From Haematobia irritans (taxonomy: Eukaryota > Arthropoda > Insecta > Diptera > Muscidae): a stretch of 64,000 nucleotides of DNA. The number at the start of each line of letters is the position of its first letter. Position 1 is the stretch's first letter. The stretch covers positions 280,048,070-280,112,069 of the forward strand of contig NC_134397.1 in assembly GCF_050003625.1 (NCBI RefSeq), read 5' to 3'. The notes beneath the pieces were generated by a model, which had not been told where the DNA came from, searched no databases, and saw only the letters and a program-made list of their open reading frames with translations. The translations under genes and the position numbers were made by a program. Positions 44,729 through 57,834 of the stretch are shown here, piece after piece.

Positions 44729-46128
44729 CCATGTTCCGATATCCACTTCCACTTCCACGAACGTGAAAATTTGGTGTTCTTAATTCCACGTTCTTTTTTG
44801 AATTTTTCTGTAACCAGCTGGGTTGCACAAATCACCCAAAAATTCACTAAGGCGGAAATCAAAATAAGTGGAATAAATAGACTTATTATAATTTATTTTT
44901 TTTTATTAAAAATTGCGCAGTTTTAATAAAACTCATGTATTAAATATAAAACATTTCGAATGTTTTACACGAGTACTTTTTTTAAGCGGAAATACACCCA
45001 TCTTGGACATAATTCAACTTTCACCAAGACTTTTGCAAGTGAATTGATTTCACGAAAATTCCGGTGAAAGTGGATTGTAGGACACGAAAATCGTGGAATT
45101 GATTCACATTCACCTGGAAGTGGATTTCCGAACATGCACGGATGAAAAAGACTGTTTTTCATATGTTTGGCTATAAACATTATATGTTAGCACAAATTTT
45201 TAAACACAATATTTTTGAGTGCAAGCATAATGTTCATAAACTAGCATAACATGTTTGGGACATATATGTTAATATGTTAGAACATATTATGTTTGGGACA
45301 TAAAATGTTTGTAAATATAATATGCTTGGATGCAAACATATATTAATTTAGAAATAGCCTATAAACATATATGTGTTTAGTAGCTTGGAGCGCTATTTAA
45401 CAGGGAGCGATATTGAATTAAGTTGGTGGTTGTTGCGTTATTACAAAATTAACATTTTATTTTTCCTTTGGCAATTGATCAGCTACTTCTTTGATCCTTA
45501 CAAACTGTGTGGTCCGCTGTTCGAATCCCCGTCCGGCAAAAGGTAAAATTAAAATAAAAAAAAATCATAAAATTGAATAATTTCTTCTACAATGTTTGTA
45601 TTACAGAAAAGGTGCTAAGAACTAAAAAATCTCGTGAAAGTGAGAAAGATGTCGGGGAATATACAATTGGGCAGAAACAAAATTTTGAGCATTCAGGTCG
45701 AAAACCTATGTTGTTAGCACCTATATTACCTGTTTATTTTCATTTTTATGATTGTAAATATATTTTCATATTTATGATTGTAAATATATAAATAAATAAA
45801 TAAAATTTTGAGCACAATATTGTTTGGGAGAATTTTTTTTAAGCATATAATATTTTTGGGTGCAGAATGCTTCCAAACATATTATATGCTCACATAATAA
45901 CATATTTTTTTGGAAGACAACATTATTGAATTTGGATGCAAAAATACAAAATGTTTGGACTTAGACTACCCAAACATATATTGTTTAGACCAATATGCTT
46001 TCAAACATATTATATATTGGTAGAGATCAAACATATAAATGTTTGGGCAATACCCAAAAATGTATATGCTTGAAGCAAAATATGTTTGGGAGTATATGTT
46101 ACAGAAGCGATTTTTTGTGAGGGTGTGG
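44729..46128. mobile_element. Candidate inverted-repeat element split by AAACATA copy A
   Basis: The left end CCATGTTCCGATATCCACTT is matched by the inverse of GGAAGTGGATTTCCGAACATG plus G. Copy A of the AAACATA element sits inside that last motif. Without copy A the unit is about 410 bp and has no coding capacity. No clear target duplication was found. Confidence 0.5.
45137..46125 (+). mobile_element. AAACATA-rich TA-type element, copy A (complete)
   Basis: A 989-bp element running CACGGATGAAAAAGACTG ... TTTTTTGTGAGGGTG. The flank is TG on both sides here and TA in copies B-D. It is densely packed with AAACATA/TATGTTT words in both orientations over the outer thirds. The centre has a tRNA-like half with B box (GTTCGAATCCC, about 45520-45531), followed by TAATTTCTTCTACAATGTTT and AAGGTGCTAAGAACTAAAAA, a block shared with the composite element at 43500-43565. 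A TAAATAAATAAATAAA tract and an inverted right arm complete it. No coding capacity. Confidence 0.85.
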
Positions 46129-49100
46129 ACATAAGAAAAGAAACCATATCACTTACTGTCATACCATCATCATATCACATAAGATATGATATGTGTTACA
46201 ATTCAGAATTTTTCACATGTAATTGACTCTGGACACCGTCGAAGTCAGTAAACTGACTTATGTACTACAATAAACCCATAATAAATAACTAAACGCACAA
46301 GTCTTTCCTCATCCGGTTAGGATCACCACGAAGGCGCCACTGAAAGGCTTCTAAAATCTACGGTCGCAGCGTTTCATCTAGAAACGATTTAGCAAACGAT
46401 GTTGTTTGCCTTTAATTATGGTCGCAAGGATCCGATAACCGATGAATGCAATCTTCCGATTCATGATTGCTGTTATCATATGACATGATTGCAGACAGCA
46501 TCGAACTGCTTTAATAGTCATCACCTCTTCGTCACTTTGTTAACGCTAAGGACAAGAAATGCACAGTATTCAAAGTTCATAAATCTCCAAAACAGAATTT
46601 CATGATATTAAATTTGGAAAAGCAAATCAAATGGGTAAAGCAATACACTTTCACAAACACATCGATTTGAGATTTTTCTGTTTAACGCAAACGTCATGTT
46701 TTAGTGACAAACGTGTGTTGTCAAATTGGCTTTTTCCCGCTAAATCGGTTTTTTTTTGGATATTTAAGTTTTTTTCTGGCTTTTTTTCATGACACTTTTA
46801 GTAGTTTTTTTTGCAAATTTTTATTTTCTATTAAAATAGGTTCGAAACTGCGTTTTTATCTAACCCTTGCTGCAAAAATAAAGTTTTCCAGATATTTCAA
46901 CGTTTTTCAAACGTTTTTGTAAAATTAGCAAAAATGACCGCCTTCACAAATTTGCCATTAATTATTAGACAATGTACGTATATTGTACATATGTTTTTTT
47001 TTAAACAAAAACTCCAAATAATTGTGTTTCCAAAAAACTTGCAACTTCTCAAAATTTATTTGATTATCGGGTATGTGAACGAAGCTAATAAAGCTACTTA
47101 GACTGGGAACTCAAAAGTGGACTTTTTCGAAATATAAAATAACCAAAAAGTCAAGTGTGGAGTCAAAAAGTGGATTTTTTATTCTCACTTCAATCAATTG
47201 ATCATCAATATTCGCAACGTGTCAAAACTTCCCATTTACGAACAGATCCAAACAGGATTTTTTTATCATGTTCACGACCTGGAGCAGTGTCGTCAGATTA
47301 GGGGAATTTTCCCCTAATTGGCACTAAAGCCTATTTAATTCTATTTTAGTTCATTGAATTGTTATGTTTTTAAAAATTTTTTTGGACTTTAATAATTTTT
47401 TGTGCACGTGACTTAAATGAACTAAAAAAGAGGGAAAATGTATACAAATGTTCAGAATTTCTTAAAATTAGTTAATTTTGCAATAAATGCATCCATAATG
47501 AACTACGTATGGTACTAAATACATTTTTGCTATTTTGAACTCCAATTTTTTTTCAAACTTAGAAAATTTTTTTATCAAGTGAAAATACTAAGGGCGTTTC
47601 CGATTCGCAAAAAATATTTTGCCTTGGTGGTACACTACTTTTTCCCTAATTGACGTTTCGCCCAAATGATAGTGTAATTCTAAAGTTTTTGTTAATTTAT
47701 AATATTGTGACGTATAAAGGATCCAAAATCTATGGCAGTGTCCTTGATATGTCGCAATCAATTTCGAGAATGTTGCACCTTTTTCCCCAATCGAAATCGC
47801 CATAAGGTATCATAAAGATTCTTGAATATATTGTAAAATATTTAGTTATTTTTATTAAATCGGCGTGACATCTGCGTTTACAATACAGACTAGTTAAAAA
47901 ATGATTCTGAAGAAAAACTTTTCAAAGGTTCTTTACATAAAGTCGCCAATTTTTAAAGTCCTTATCTATTCAAGAATTCGAAGATATCCGTGACCAGGAG
48001 AGCACCTCAATTTTAATACTCAGTTTCAGTTCGTATACATCGCTAAACTGGATTATGACCAGAACACTGTAATTTGGCAAACGAACTGACCAACAAAAAA
48101 AATAAAAAAAGAAACATCAAATACTGCGTCATCCGCATCATCGCAGTTGTCGTCTTCATTGCATGTGGTCAATAAAATCCAACAACTCCTCTCATCAGGA
48201 ACATCAATAAGTCTCCGCAACGCAAATGTTGTTGAGTTGTTGTGGGTTTTAGGTTTGATTGTTTGCAAGTTTGGTGTCCTTAATTTGACATGAAACCGAC
48301 ATAATTGGTTCTTCTTTTCCTCTTTGTTCTGGTTTCTTCCGTCCCCGGATGCGAGGATGTTCATTTGTTCATCAAATTATCGTCTATTGAAACATATGTG
48401 TCTCCAGACTTCAAGAGTTTGTCCGGCCGCATGAGGTTTTAGGTTTCCAAACTTTTCGGATTTTTATTGTGTGGCCAATGGAGAAGAACACTCTCATGGA
48501 GGTGGTTCCCTAATGACAAGTGGTTGAAATTTGTGGTTCAGTATCATCGGTTTATCAAACATGAAAATACCAGTAGCAGAAGAGGCGTTATTTTCTATTT
48601 GTGTTGGGTCAAGGAAGGAGGTTACGAAGGATGAAAGTGCCGCAAGCGAAACAACATTGTTACTTTGTCTTACTTGTTTATGTAAGGCTAATGAGATCTA
48701 TCAACAACATTTGTATAAATATACATTAAATTTAATTACACATACAGGACATGACCATGAAGGAACATTAAAATCACATTTGTCAAATGTTCCTTTACGC
48801 CAACTTCATTCTCTTGTAGGTAGGCATTTATTCAATCGTCAGTGAATATTTAGTTCCCACAAATGAATAAGTTGCAATGTCCAATATCTATTGTATTTTA
48901 ATTTGTTCTTTCATTCAGATATTTTTATATGCTTTTTAAAAATCAGACAATTTGTATGTCGTCTTCACGTTTTCGTAACTACCTGAATGTTTTCTTGTAC
49001 AGAATAGCAACATTTTGCTCTTAAAACAGGTTTGAGGAGATCAAAAGCCTTCACGCAAAGGGACACATATTTAGATATGTTCACCATAGCCATGTCCTTA

Positions 49101-49517
49101 ACATATAAATAACAATCCTTAAAGCTAAATAGCACTTATTGCTAAACAGCGGTTTAAAATAATATAGATTTGTTCATCTTTCTTCATGGATGTAAAATCA
49201 ATGTCTTTCCTAAATATCTTAGCATGTTAAATTAAAATTCCCAATTCAACCTTGACTTTAAGTAGGACCTGAAATACAACATACAAAATATCGTCGAATT
49301 TGAAGATGGTTTCGTTAATATAAATAACAGTTTCAGATGTACTGAAGGCAAGTTGATCTCAGTTCAACATAACATTCTTTTATGTAAGGGGTGGAATGCC
49401 TATATTGTCAAAATGATATCGTGTGTGCGGTTTGATTTGAACATAACAGAAAAGAAGGTAATTGAATTTTTTGTATCAGTTTAAAATACAAATGCGATGT
49501 AAATTTCTTTTCATTGC
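46129..49517. other. Long stretch without recognisable gene
   Basis: Mostly single-copy by eye. 46130-46310 ends in a TAAACCCATAATAAATAACT-type segment that might be an LTR relic, but no partner was found. 48050-48450 is less AT-rich. The 104-residue plus frame at 48531-48845 and the 103-residue minus frame at 48053-48364 are not recognised. A fragment of MITE family C (AACATTTTGCTCTTAAAACA) is at 49008-49050. Confidence 0.4.
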
Positions 49518-49745
49518 CAATAAATCGATAAAATTTTCAATGAAGTCATTTTATCATTATAGTTAAGTGATTCGATTAAAAAATGGGTATCTTTACATGA
49601 AAGAATCTTTTGTTGTACCAAGGTCAACTTGGCTTTAATAATTCCGAAAATTCTTCAATATTAATGAAATCGTCTTTATCTTTATTTATGTGTTGACTTT
49701 TTGTTAGTTTTCCGTTTAAAAATATTTTTTACTTGAAAAATAGCA
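49518..49745 (-). repeat. Interspersed repeat, family B, copy 3
   Basis: Matches 12105-12370 in the same orientation (TTTTCAATGAAGTC, TAGTTAAGTGATTCGA, CAACTTGGCTTTAATA). Confidence 0.55.
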
Positions 49746-52713
49746 TAATTTGTACTTGAAGTCGAGACACGTTTTTGGAGGAGTCATAAAGAAAAAAAGA
49801 GGAAAAACGAATAAATTAATTTTTTATCTCAAATTTGAACCCATAAATGCACAAAATCACGATTCCTCAAAAAAAAAAAATATATTACGCAAAATCGTAA
49901 AAAACGAACATACCACATTTTTTCAAAAAACAAATACAGAACTCATTAAACTAATTTTTTTATGTGCAAATAAACAATTTGATTTTAGTAGAGAATATAT
50001 AGTTTTATTTTTTTACGAACATTGCCCTGCCAGCATTTCAAAGTTTCATTTCATCCTCATCGCTAACAAAGACTCGTAAGTGACACTGCAACAATCGCCA
50101 ACTGTGATAGTATTTTGCCATCACTATTCGCATGAAAGTATTTTGCCATCACTATTGTTAGAAGAACCATTTTATATTTCTTCTTCTTACAATTTATTTA
50201 AATAAAAACGATAATGAAGTGCTGAAAACATAGTTATTTCGCTAAAAGTTGTGAAAGGTATATTGGTGAACAATTTTGGACTTTCCAAATGGAATAAAGT
50301 GATAGTTTTTCAAATATTTTTCCAGACACGCTGCCTCCATTGGGAATAAAAGCACTGACTGATAGACGCTACAACATGTAACTTGCCACTTGTAACTCAT
50401 CATCAATCTTTTATTAATGCATAAAAATATGTTAAATGTGATGTGATAGTCGTATAAATGTTATATTTATGAGAACTTATAAATGTTTAGTAAAATTAAT
50501 AAACATCTAAACAATCGTGTTTTACTTGACCACAATGATTCTTTTACAACTATCTTAAAATGCACTTTCTCTGATTGTTTGAAGGGGCTCTTACTGGTGT
50601 CCTTCTAAAATGTATCCAGAAGGACACCTAATAATTGCACTCATGCGATACTTTTTTGTGGTAACTTGGCGTGGTACAACTTCTCAATAGTGACGGCGCT
50701 TTTCCGAGGAGTTTTGGATATCTTATACGGCTGTTTTCGACGTAGTGGGGATTCTCAGAAGCGCCCCCAAATTTAAAAAACGTTGGCAGGGTACTTTCAT
50801 CTCTGGTAAATTTTATTTAACTTCCAATTTGTAGCTATTTTAACTTTTGGTCAAAATGTGATTTTCAAGTTTGTCTACTGAGAAGATTACTGAGAAGCAC
50901 TACAAATTTTCCGGAAAAAACTTATTTTTTGAAATCATCATCATATTCGAATAGGATCCTATACAAAAATATCATGTTATTAGTCAAAATATTACACCCA
51001 ATTTCCATTCAACCCTCGATAGCACTCTACGAGTAGAATGACCGACTGAATGTTTTTAACATAATTTACAACTATTTAAGCCAAATAAATGATGATAATG
51101 GGACAAAACAACGTTTTAACACCCAAAACGATGAGCAAGGCGAGAAGACTCTTTAGTCTTTCACATTATGGTGGGAGATTCTTTCGCCAACTGACTAAGA
51201 AGCAATTAAAATAACGCCATCCAAAACCCAAATGCCATCCAAAAAACAAAAGTCAACAACAGCTAATTGGCAACTAGGAACGGAAAGTATGTGAGGGGAA
51301 TGAGTGGCGCTTCCTCAGCGCCACGCATATTGGATACATGCATGAGTTCCAGTATTCACCAGGTAGTTAAAGAAGCGTGTGACATATTATGGCCTTTTAA
51401 TACAACGTTAATTCTTTGGTTCCTTGACACTGCCATAGTTGAACATCTTAAGGGAGTCCAGAGCATTAAACTGAAAACTGATTGATGATGATGGCAATAT
51501 TGCTCACATTACTGCTTCTATCTGTTCGTTACAAGGCTTTTGAAGAGCCAAAACATAGACGGACCCAGATAAGTGTTTTGTTAATGAAGGCCTTTATATG
51601 AGCGCATTACCTATTTGATTATTTCAATAAAAAAATAAAATCTAAAAGTTTAAAGGAAAATCAATAATTATTTACAAAATCGAGCATGACTTGAAATAAT
51701 GAAAATATCCAGCGATAGTAACTAAAATATTTTGCTTCTTCCAATGAATGGTTTTCGGGAAAAAAATCTCAATGTTATTTGGCCTAAATTTTTATTTATT
51801 ACTGTTTTATTTATTACATATTTTCCACGAGCATCTTCTGGATAGGGATCTCTGTTTAAAATCGAGTCGGATACCGAGTTGAAGAAAATGAAAAAAGGAG
51901 AAAACACCTTTGGCGTCAGTTGCATCTTGAGCAAAATTTGTTAAGAAACATAGCAGTGATTCTAAAAAATATAGACGACGAGCAATTGAACACTGAACAG
52001 AACAGGCTTCGAACCTGCTGTCCCATGAGCACCTACTGTATATTATTTTCGGCATAGCATAATTTTGAGGTTACGACACATCTCAGAAATAGGCCCTATG
52101 TGTGAAAACATCAAGTGTGTGAAGATTGTTTTTTGCCCGATTGTTGATATTTTAAATGCTTTTATTGGCAAAGACTGATTAATTGCTGAACTACAATCAC
52201 AAATCAAAAGAAAATGTCAATTAGTCGAGAAAACAGACACATACATTCACACTTTTCTATATATAGTCGTACTATACTCAAACGCACACATATCGGCACA
52301 CGTAAAGTGGCTCGTGCGGCTTCCGCCAGGCCAAGTATGACTTGAACCATGTTTCATTATTTCGCAATGAAGATGCGTGAGTGTCATCTACTTTGCCTCG
52401 CAGAAGTGCTGAGAACTCTTGTTGCAAATTGTGTTTATGTTATGCCTTTTAAAGTGGTGATAAATGCCACTCATCCTGTATTCCCATCTTCACTTTGTCT
52501 CAATGGAGATGAGTAGAGGGAACGACAGGAACGTCTGAATGGGTTTAAGCCATTAAGAGATGAAGTGGCCGATTGACATAAAGTCCAGAGCAATAAATGA
52601 ATTTTTGATTTTTTCTTCTTTAAATTAAAAACAAAAACGCCATCACAGTGATTTAAAGGTAATGATGTGCATTAAAATATTTTTTATTTGGTTGGTTAAT
52701 TAGAAAGAATATA
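49746..52713. other. Long stretch without recognisable gene
   Basis: Contains a 20-bp word (AGTATTTTGCCATCACTATT) repeated 28 bp apart at 50109 and 50137. A small hairpin GTGGCGCT/AGCGCCAC lies at 51304-51324. 51000-51540 and 52200-52620 look single-copy. The 109-residue frame at 49750-50079 is AT-rich and not recognised. Confidence 0.4.
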
Positions 52714-53489
52714 CACGCTCACAAAAAATCGCTTCTGTAACATATACTCCCAAACATATTTTGTTTCAAGCATATACATTTTTGGGTATTGCCCAAACAT
52801 TTATATGTTTGATCTCTTCCAATATATAATATGTTTGAAAGCATATTGGTCTAAACAATATATGTTTGGGTAGTCTAAGTTCCAAACATTTTGTATTTTT
52901 GCATCCAAATTCAATAATGTTGTCTTCCAAAAAACAATATGTTATTATGTGAACATATAATATGTTTGGAAGCATTTTGCACCCAAAAATATTATATGCT
53001 TAAAAAAGATTCTCCCAAACAATATTGTGCTCAAAATTTTATTTATTTATTTATTTATTTACAATCATAATGAATTATGAAAATAAACAGGTAATATAGG
53101 TGCTAACAACATAGGTTTTCGACCTGAATGCTCAAAATTTTGTTTCTGCCCAATTGTATATTCCCCCACATCTTTCTCACTTCCACGAGATTTTTTAGTT
53201 CTTAGCACCTTTTTCTGTAATACAAACATTGTAGAAGAAATTATTCAATTGTATGATTTTTATACCCTCCATCATAGGATGGGGGTATATTAACTTTGCC
53301 ATTCCGTTTGTAACACATCGAAATATTGCTCTAAGACCCCATAAAGTATATATATTCTGGGTCGTGGTGAAATTCTGAGTCGATCTAAGCATGTCCGTCC
53401 GTCCGTCTGTTGAAATCACGCTAACTTCCGAACGAAACAAGCTATCGACTTGAAACTTGGCACAAGTAGTTGTTATCGATGTAGGTCGG

Positions 53490-54420
53490 ATGGTATTGAA
53501 AATGGGCCATATCGGTCCACTTTTACGTATAGCCCTCATATAAAGGGACACTCAGATTTGGCTTGTGGAGCCTCTAACAGAAGCATATTTCATCCGATCC
53601 AGCTGAAATTTGGTACATAATGTTAGTATATGGTCTCTAACAACCATGCAAAAATTGGTCCATATCGGTCCATAATTATATATAGCCCCCATATAAACCG
53701 ATCCCTAGATTTGGCTTGTGAAGCCTCTAAGAGAAGCATATTTCATCCGATCTGGCTGAAATTTGGTACATGGTGTTGGTATATGGTCTCTAACAATCAT
53801 GCAAAAATTGGTCCACATCGGTCCATAATTATATATAGCCCCCATATAAACCGATCCCCAGATTTGGCTTGCGGAGCCTCAAAGAGAAGCAAATTTCATC
53901 CGATCTGGCTGAAATTTGGTACATGATGTTGGTATATTGTCTCTAACAACCATGCAAAAATTGGTCCACATCGGTCCATAATTATATATAGCCCCCATAT
54001 AAACCGATCCCCAGATTTGGCTTGTGGAGCCTCTAAGAGAAGCATATTTCATCCGATCCGGCTGAAATTTGGTACATGGTATTGGTATATGGTCTCTTGC
54101 AACCGTGCAAAAATTGGTCCACATCGGTCCATAATTATATATAGCGCACATATAAACCGATCCCCATATTTGGGTTGCGGAGCCTCTAAGAGAAGCAAAT
54201 TTCATCTGATCCGGCTGAAATTTGGTACATGGTATTGGTATATGGTCTCTAGCAACCGTGCAAAAATTGGTCCATATCGGTCAATAATTATATATAGCCC
54301 CCATATAAAACGTTCTCCAGATTTGACCTCCGGAACCTCTTGGAGGAGCAAAATTCATCCGATCCGGTTCAAATTAGTAACGTGGTGTTAGTATATGGTC
54401 GCTAACAACCATACCAAACT
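53490..54420 (+). repeat. Tandem array, 152-154 bp period
   Basis: TATGGTCTCTAAC-equivalent points fall at 53640, 53794, 53946, 54099, 54252 and 54405 (spacings 154, 152, 153, 153, 153). Each unit includes CATGCAAAAATTGGTCCA, TATATATAGCCCCCATATAA, GGCTTG.GGAGCCTCTAAGAG and CATCCGATC.GGCTGAAAT. Confidence 0.9.
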
Positions 54421-54496
54421 TGGTCCAATCACACAAAAATTGGTCCATATCGGTTCATAATCATGGTTGCCACTAGAGCCAAAAATAATCTACCAA

Positions 54497-54845
54497 ATTT
54501 TTATTTCTATAGAAAATTTTGTCAAAATGTTATTTCTATAGAAAATTTTGTCAAAATTTTACTTCTAGAGAAAATTTTGTTAAAATTTTATTCGGTTCAT
54601 AATAAAATTTTCATCATTGCCAAAATTTTATTTCTATAGAAAATTTTGTCAAAAGTTTATTTCTATAGAAAAATTTGTTAAAATTTTATTTCTGTAGACA
54701 TTTTCGTCAAAGTTTTCTTTCTATAGAAAATTTTGTGAAAATTTTTATTTCTATAGAAAATTTTGTGAAAATTTTATTTCTATAGAAAATTTTGTTAAAA
54801 TTTTATTTCTGTAGAAAATTTTGTCAAAATTTTATGTCTACTTTG
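54497..54845 (+). repeat. Array of ~29-bp TTTCTATAGAAA units, array 2
   Basis: About 11 units, first spacing 29 bp (54503 to 54532), carried inside the nested array element. Same unit as 40035-40430. Confidence 0.85.
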
Positions 54846-55521
54846 TCAAACTGAATTATATACGTATTGGATCGATCTTTTTTGATTTAATATATACCAC
54901 GTATGGACTTACATACAATTTAGAAGATGGTGTTAGGAGGTTTTAAGATACCTTGCCATCGGCAAGCGTTACCGCAACTTAAGTAGTTCGATTGTGGGTG
55001 GCAGTGTTTAGAAGATGTTTCTACGCAATCCATGATGGAGGGTACATAAGCTTCGGCCTGGCCGAACTTACGGCCGTATATACTTGTTTTTATTTTAATT
55101 TTACCTTTAGCCGGACGGGGATTCGAACAGCGGACCACACAGTTTGTAAGGATCAAAGAAGTAGCTGATCAATTGCCCAAAATAAAAAATAAAATGTTAA
55201 TTTTGTAATAACAAGCAACAACCACCAACTTAATTCAATATCGCTTCCTGTTAAATAGCGCTCCAAGCTACTAAACACATATATGTTTATAGGCTATTTC
55301 TAAATTAATATATGTTTGCATCCAAGCATATTATATTTACAAACATTGTATGTCCCAAACATAATATGTTCTAACATATTAACATATATGTCCCAAACAT
55401 GTTATGCTAGTTTATGAACATTATATGCTTGCACTCAAAAATATTGTGTTTAAAAATTTGTGTTCCAAACATATAATGTTTATAGCCAAACATATGAAAA
55501 ACAGTCTTTTTCATCCGTGTA

Positions 55522-57299
55522 CAGAATAGTGTCTTTGATGACAAGTTTTTCTAATACGTACACCCAGAAAAACGTGCCTTCGGAACTAAAGGAATAAAAT
55601 TTCATTAATTTAGTTTAGCCAATTTATTTCCATTAAGTTAAATTTTTGTTTAAAACAATAAAATTTACTTGCTTCAGTAAAAAATCCTAAACTGAAAGCA
55701 GTTAGGAATAGTTCATGAACTAGAATAAGGCATGGAATTTTACTAATACTGTTTTCTTCGTTGGGTGTAAGAATTTACTACTGAACAAGAAAAGTTTATT
55801 CACTGATAACAAAGCATTCGTAAAAATAAACAAAATATGAACTAAAACCAAGTTTCCTCAAATTTAGTAAAATGTCTTAAATATAATATAATAAAATGAT
55901 AATTCTGACTTCCTTTATCATAGAAAGCTTATCATACATACGAATAACACTTGGCATAGAAAAATATTTTAGTTCATTCGTACTAAGAAGTATTCAATCC
56001 TTTTAAAACTTTCTTTTATCTGTCATCGATGTAATCGATACGTTTGCGCGTGGGTTGTTTTTTTAGTTGGAACTGCGTTATGGTATACGGAGGAATTGTT
56101 AAAAAATAATATAGTAAAATAATATAATAAATAACAAATAAAATATATAAAATATTTTTTATTTTAAACTAGTGAGAAAAAATTATGTTTGTGATGATGT
56201 ATAAAGAAAGAAAACACCAACAGAATAACAACCCCTTCAATTAACAGGCCACATTCAGTGACGCTAACCTTTTGGGAAAAATTGGTTTATGATTTTTTTA
56301 TATTTGTAAGTATTGTAATTGTAAAAGGAGGACAAAATCGTTACGCTGCAACTTATTAAAAGTGAAAGGTACAAGAAGAAGAAAAAATGCGTTTTACAGT
56401 TTATGACATTACATGGAAATTGGAAATAGTGGAATAATAAACTAATATTTCAAGGCCAGTCGATACTGTTGATTCTTAATAAATATATTTAATATATTAA
56501 TAAAACGTGTATTTTATTGAAGAAAAAATTGCCTATATAAATAAATAAAATTGTATTTAAAAACGAAGGTAAGCAGTAGTGTAAGTACGATTATTAAAAA
56601 GATCAAACTAAGATTTCTCAATAGGAGTATAGAATATTTAAGTATGGGTTTCTTATATTTTTTTTGTATGAAGCGGGATACTTAATTCAAGCAACGAACC
56701 TTACTTAGTTCAATGTTTGGGCTACCTTCAATGAAGACTCTTAATGCTCGAATTAATCGCGAAGCTCATTTCATGTATATCTATATTTGCACCAAAAATT
56801 ATTAAGTTTTATCAATTATTAAGTTTTTCTCTATTTATGAATGCCTTTTTCCACAAAACGAAAGGTTTGTGCAAAGTGAGTGGATTTGACTTTTCCGTTT
56901 GACAAAATGCGAACGAATGGAGTTAGAGAAACCCAATTTTAGTGGTAACGTTACCTTTTCTCTCGCATTGATTTCGTCTCAATTGTCGTTTAGATAGAGC
57001 CATAGACAATATAATACATATAGATGAGCCATGGGTGTCAAACTATGTTTGTCAGCTCCGAAGATTAAGAATAAAAGAGAAAAATAAGAGCACGCTTACA
57101 ATCTCTTTCGTTTTCCTTTTTGTAGTTTGCCAATTTTACACAAAATTAGAACGTTTATGATGCACCAGAGGATTTATAAATAAATTAATATATTAAAAGT
57201 TCATATTTGAACAAAAAATTGTGACCAAAACCCGCGAAAATACGAAATTTAATATTGAGCAGCATTGCTCTTTACGAACAACACAAAAGAAAGTTAACG
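55522..57299. other. AT-rich stretch without gene
   Basis: Begins with a TACACCCAGAAAAACGTGCC motif resembling TA-type MITE ends, but no right end was found. Around 55910-56010 it resembles 16850-16950 (GGAAAAATATTTTAGTT, TACTAAG.AGTAT). 56820-57140 looks single-copy. Confidence 0.4.
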
Positions 57300-57834
57300 T
57301 TTTCCAGGTCCGACAAGAGGTGTTTAATTGATTCCTTTTCCTCCGCATCATTACAACTCATACAGTAGTCATAATACTTCGCACCAATAGTTTCTGCAAA
57401 TTCGCCTATCAGGCAGCGACCCGTTATAGCAAATCAGAAGTGATATCTGGAATATGTAAGGTAGTTCCCAGCCTTGCCAACCCATCTGCTTCGCAGATGA
57501 GTGGATTACGCATCTGCCAGTGTGTAATCCACTACGTTAGGCTCATCTGACATTACTTTGAGGACCGAACTGTGACCGTACATTTTTTCCGACCACAGCG
57601 ATAGCTCGCGCAACCGCACAGCCGTTGCAGCTGACTGTTTGGCCAAAATGTCTAAAGGCAATAGATGCAGCATGACATTAAGGGAATCTGTTTCTGTCTG
57701 TTTCTTACTGAATGCGCCTGAGATACGCAAGCATGCCATACGCTGAACTTTGTCTAAACATGTCGGCTGCTGAAGTGTCGGACACCAGACTAAAACACCA
57801 TATATCATTATAGGTCTAACCACTGCCGTGTATA
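57300..57834 (-). pseudogene. Non-LTR retrotransposon RT/RNase H remnant, 3' part
   Basis: Minus-strand frame with YTAVVRPIMIYGVLVWCPT, LDKVQRMACLRISGAF and LLPLDILAKQSAATAVRLRE (about 57600-57832). This is the thumb region typical of reverse transcriptases of the I/Jockey/R1 group. A deletion then joins it to EADGLARLG (about 57440-57480), which resembles the end of an RNase H domain. The C-terminal stretch GRCLIGEFAETIGAKYYDYC, with C..C and H spacing (about 57305-57420), matches the conserved tail after RNase H. At least one frameshift and one internal deletion are present. It is continuous with 58813-59012 once the intervening element is removed. Confidence 0.75.

Larger units (their letters stand above)
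53261..55090 (+). mobile_element. 153-bp-array element nested in copy B (full-length)
   Basis: Head ATACCCTCCATCATAGGATG with its GGGTATA partner, then TAAAGTATATATATTCTGGG, a triple GTCCG block (53395-53406) and AACTTGGCACAAGTAGTTGT. About six array units of 152-154 bp follow (53490-54420), then a 29-bp-unit array (54497-54845). The end is GGCCTGGCCGAACTTACGGC with TATATACTTGTTTTT. Comparison with copy C shows insertion into the run of T between GTATGA and ATTTTAATTTTACC. It resembles INE-1/Helentron-like repeats from memory only; no protein is encoded. Frames of 98, 108 and 124 residues here come from the 51-codon-length unit. Confidence 0.8.
52714..55519 (-). mobile_element. AAACATA-rich TA-type element, copy B, with nested insertion
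   Basis: Reverse-oriented copy of the 45137-46125 element, flanked by TA (52712-52713 and 55520-55521). The central T-rich tract after its ATTCAATTGTATGAT word is split by a 1.83-kb element (53261-55090). The two halves together make about 980 bp. Confidence 0.9.

Noticed and set aside
46126..46310. Possible LTR fragment (AATAAACCC..AATAAATAACT near its end)
   Set aside because: No second copy, no clear TG...CA boundaries and no target duplication.
48531..48845. 104-residue plus-strand ORF
   Set aside because: No domain, AT-rich composition and no support from splicing signals or a second copy.
53879..54391. ORFs of 108 and 124 residues on opposite strands
   Set aside because: Both are by-products of a tandem unit whose length is a multiple of three.
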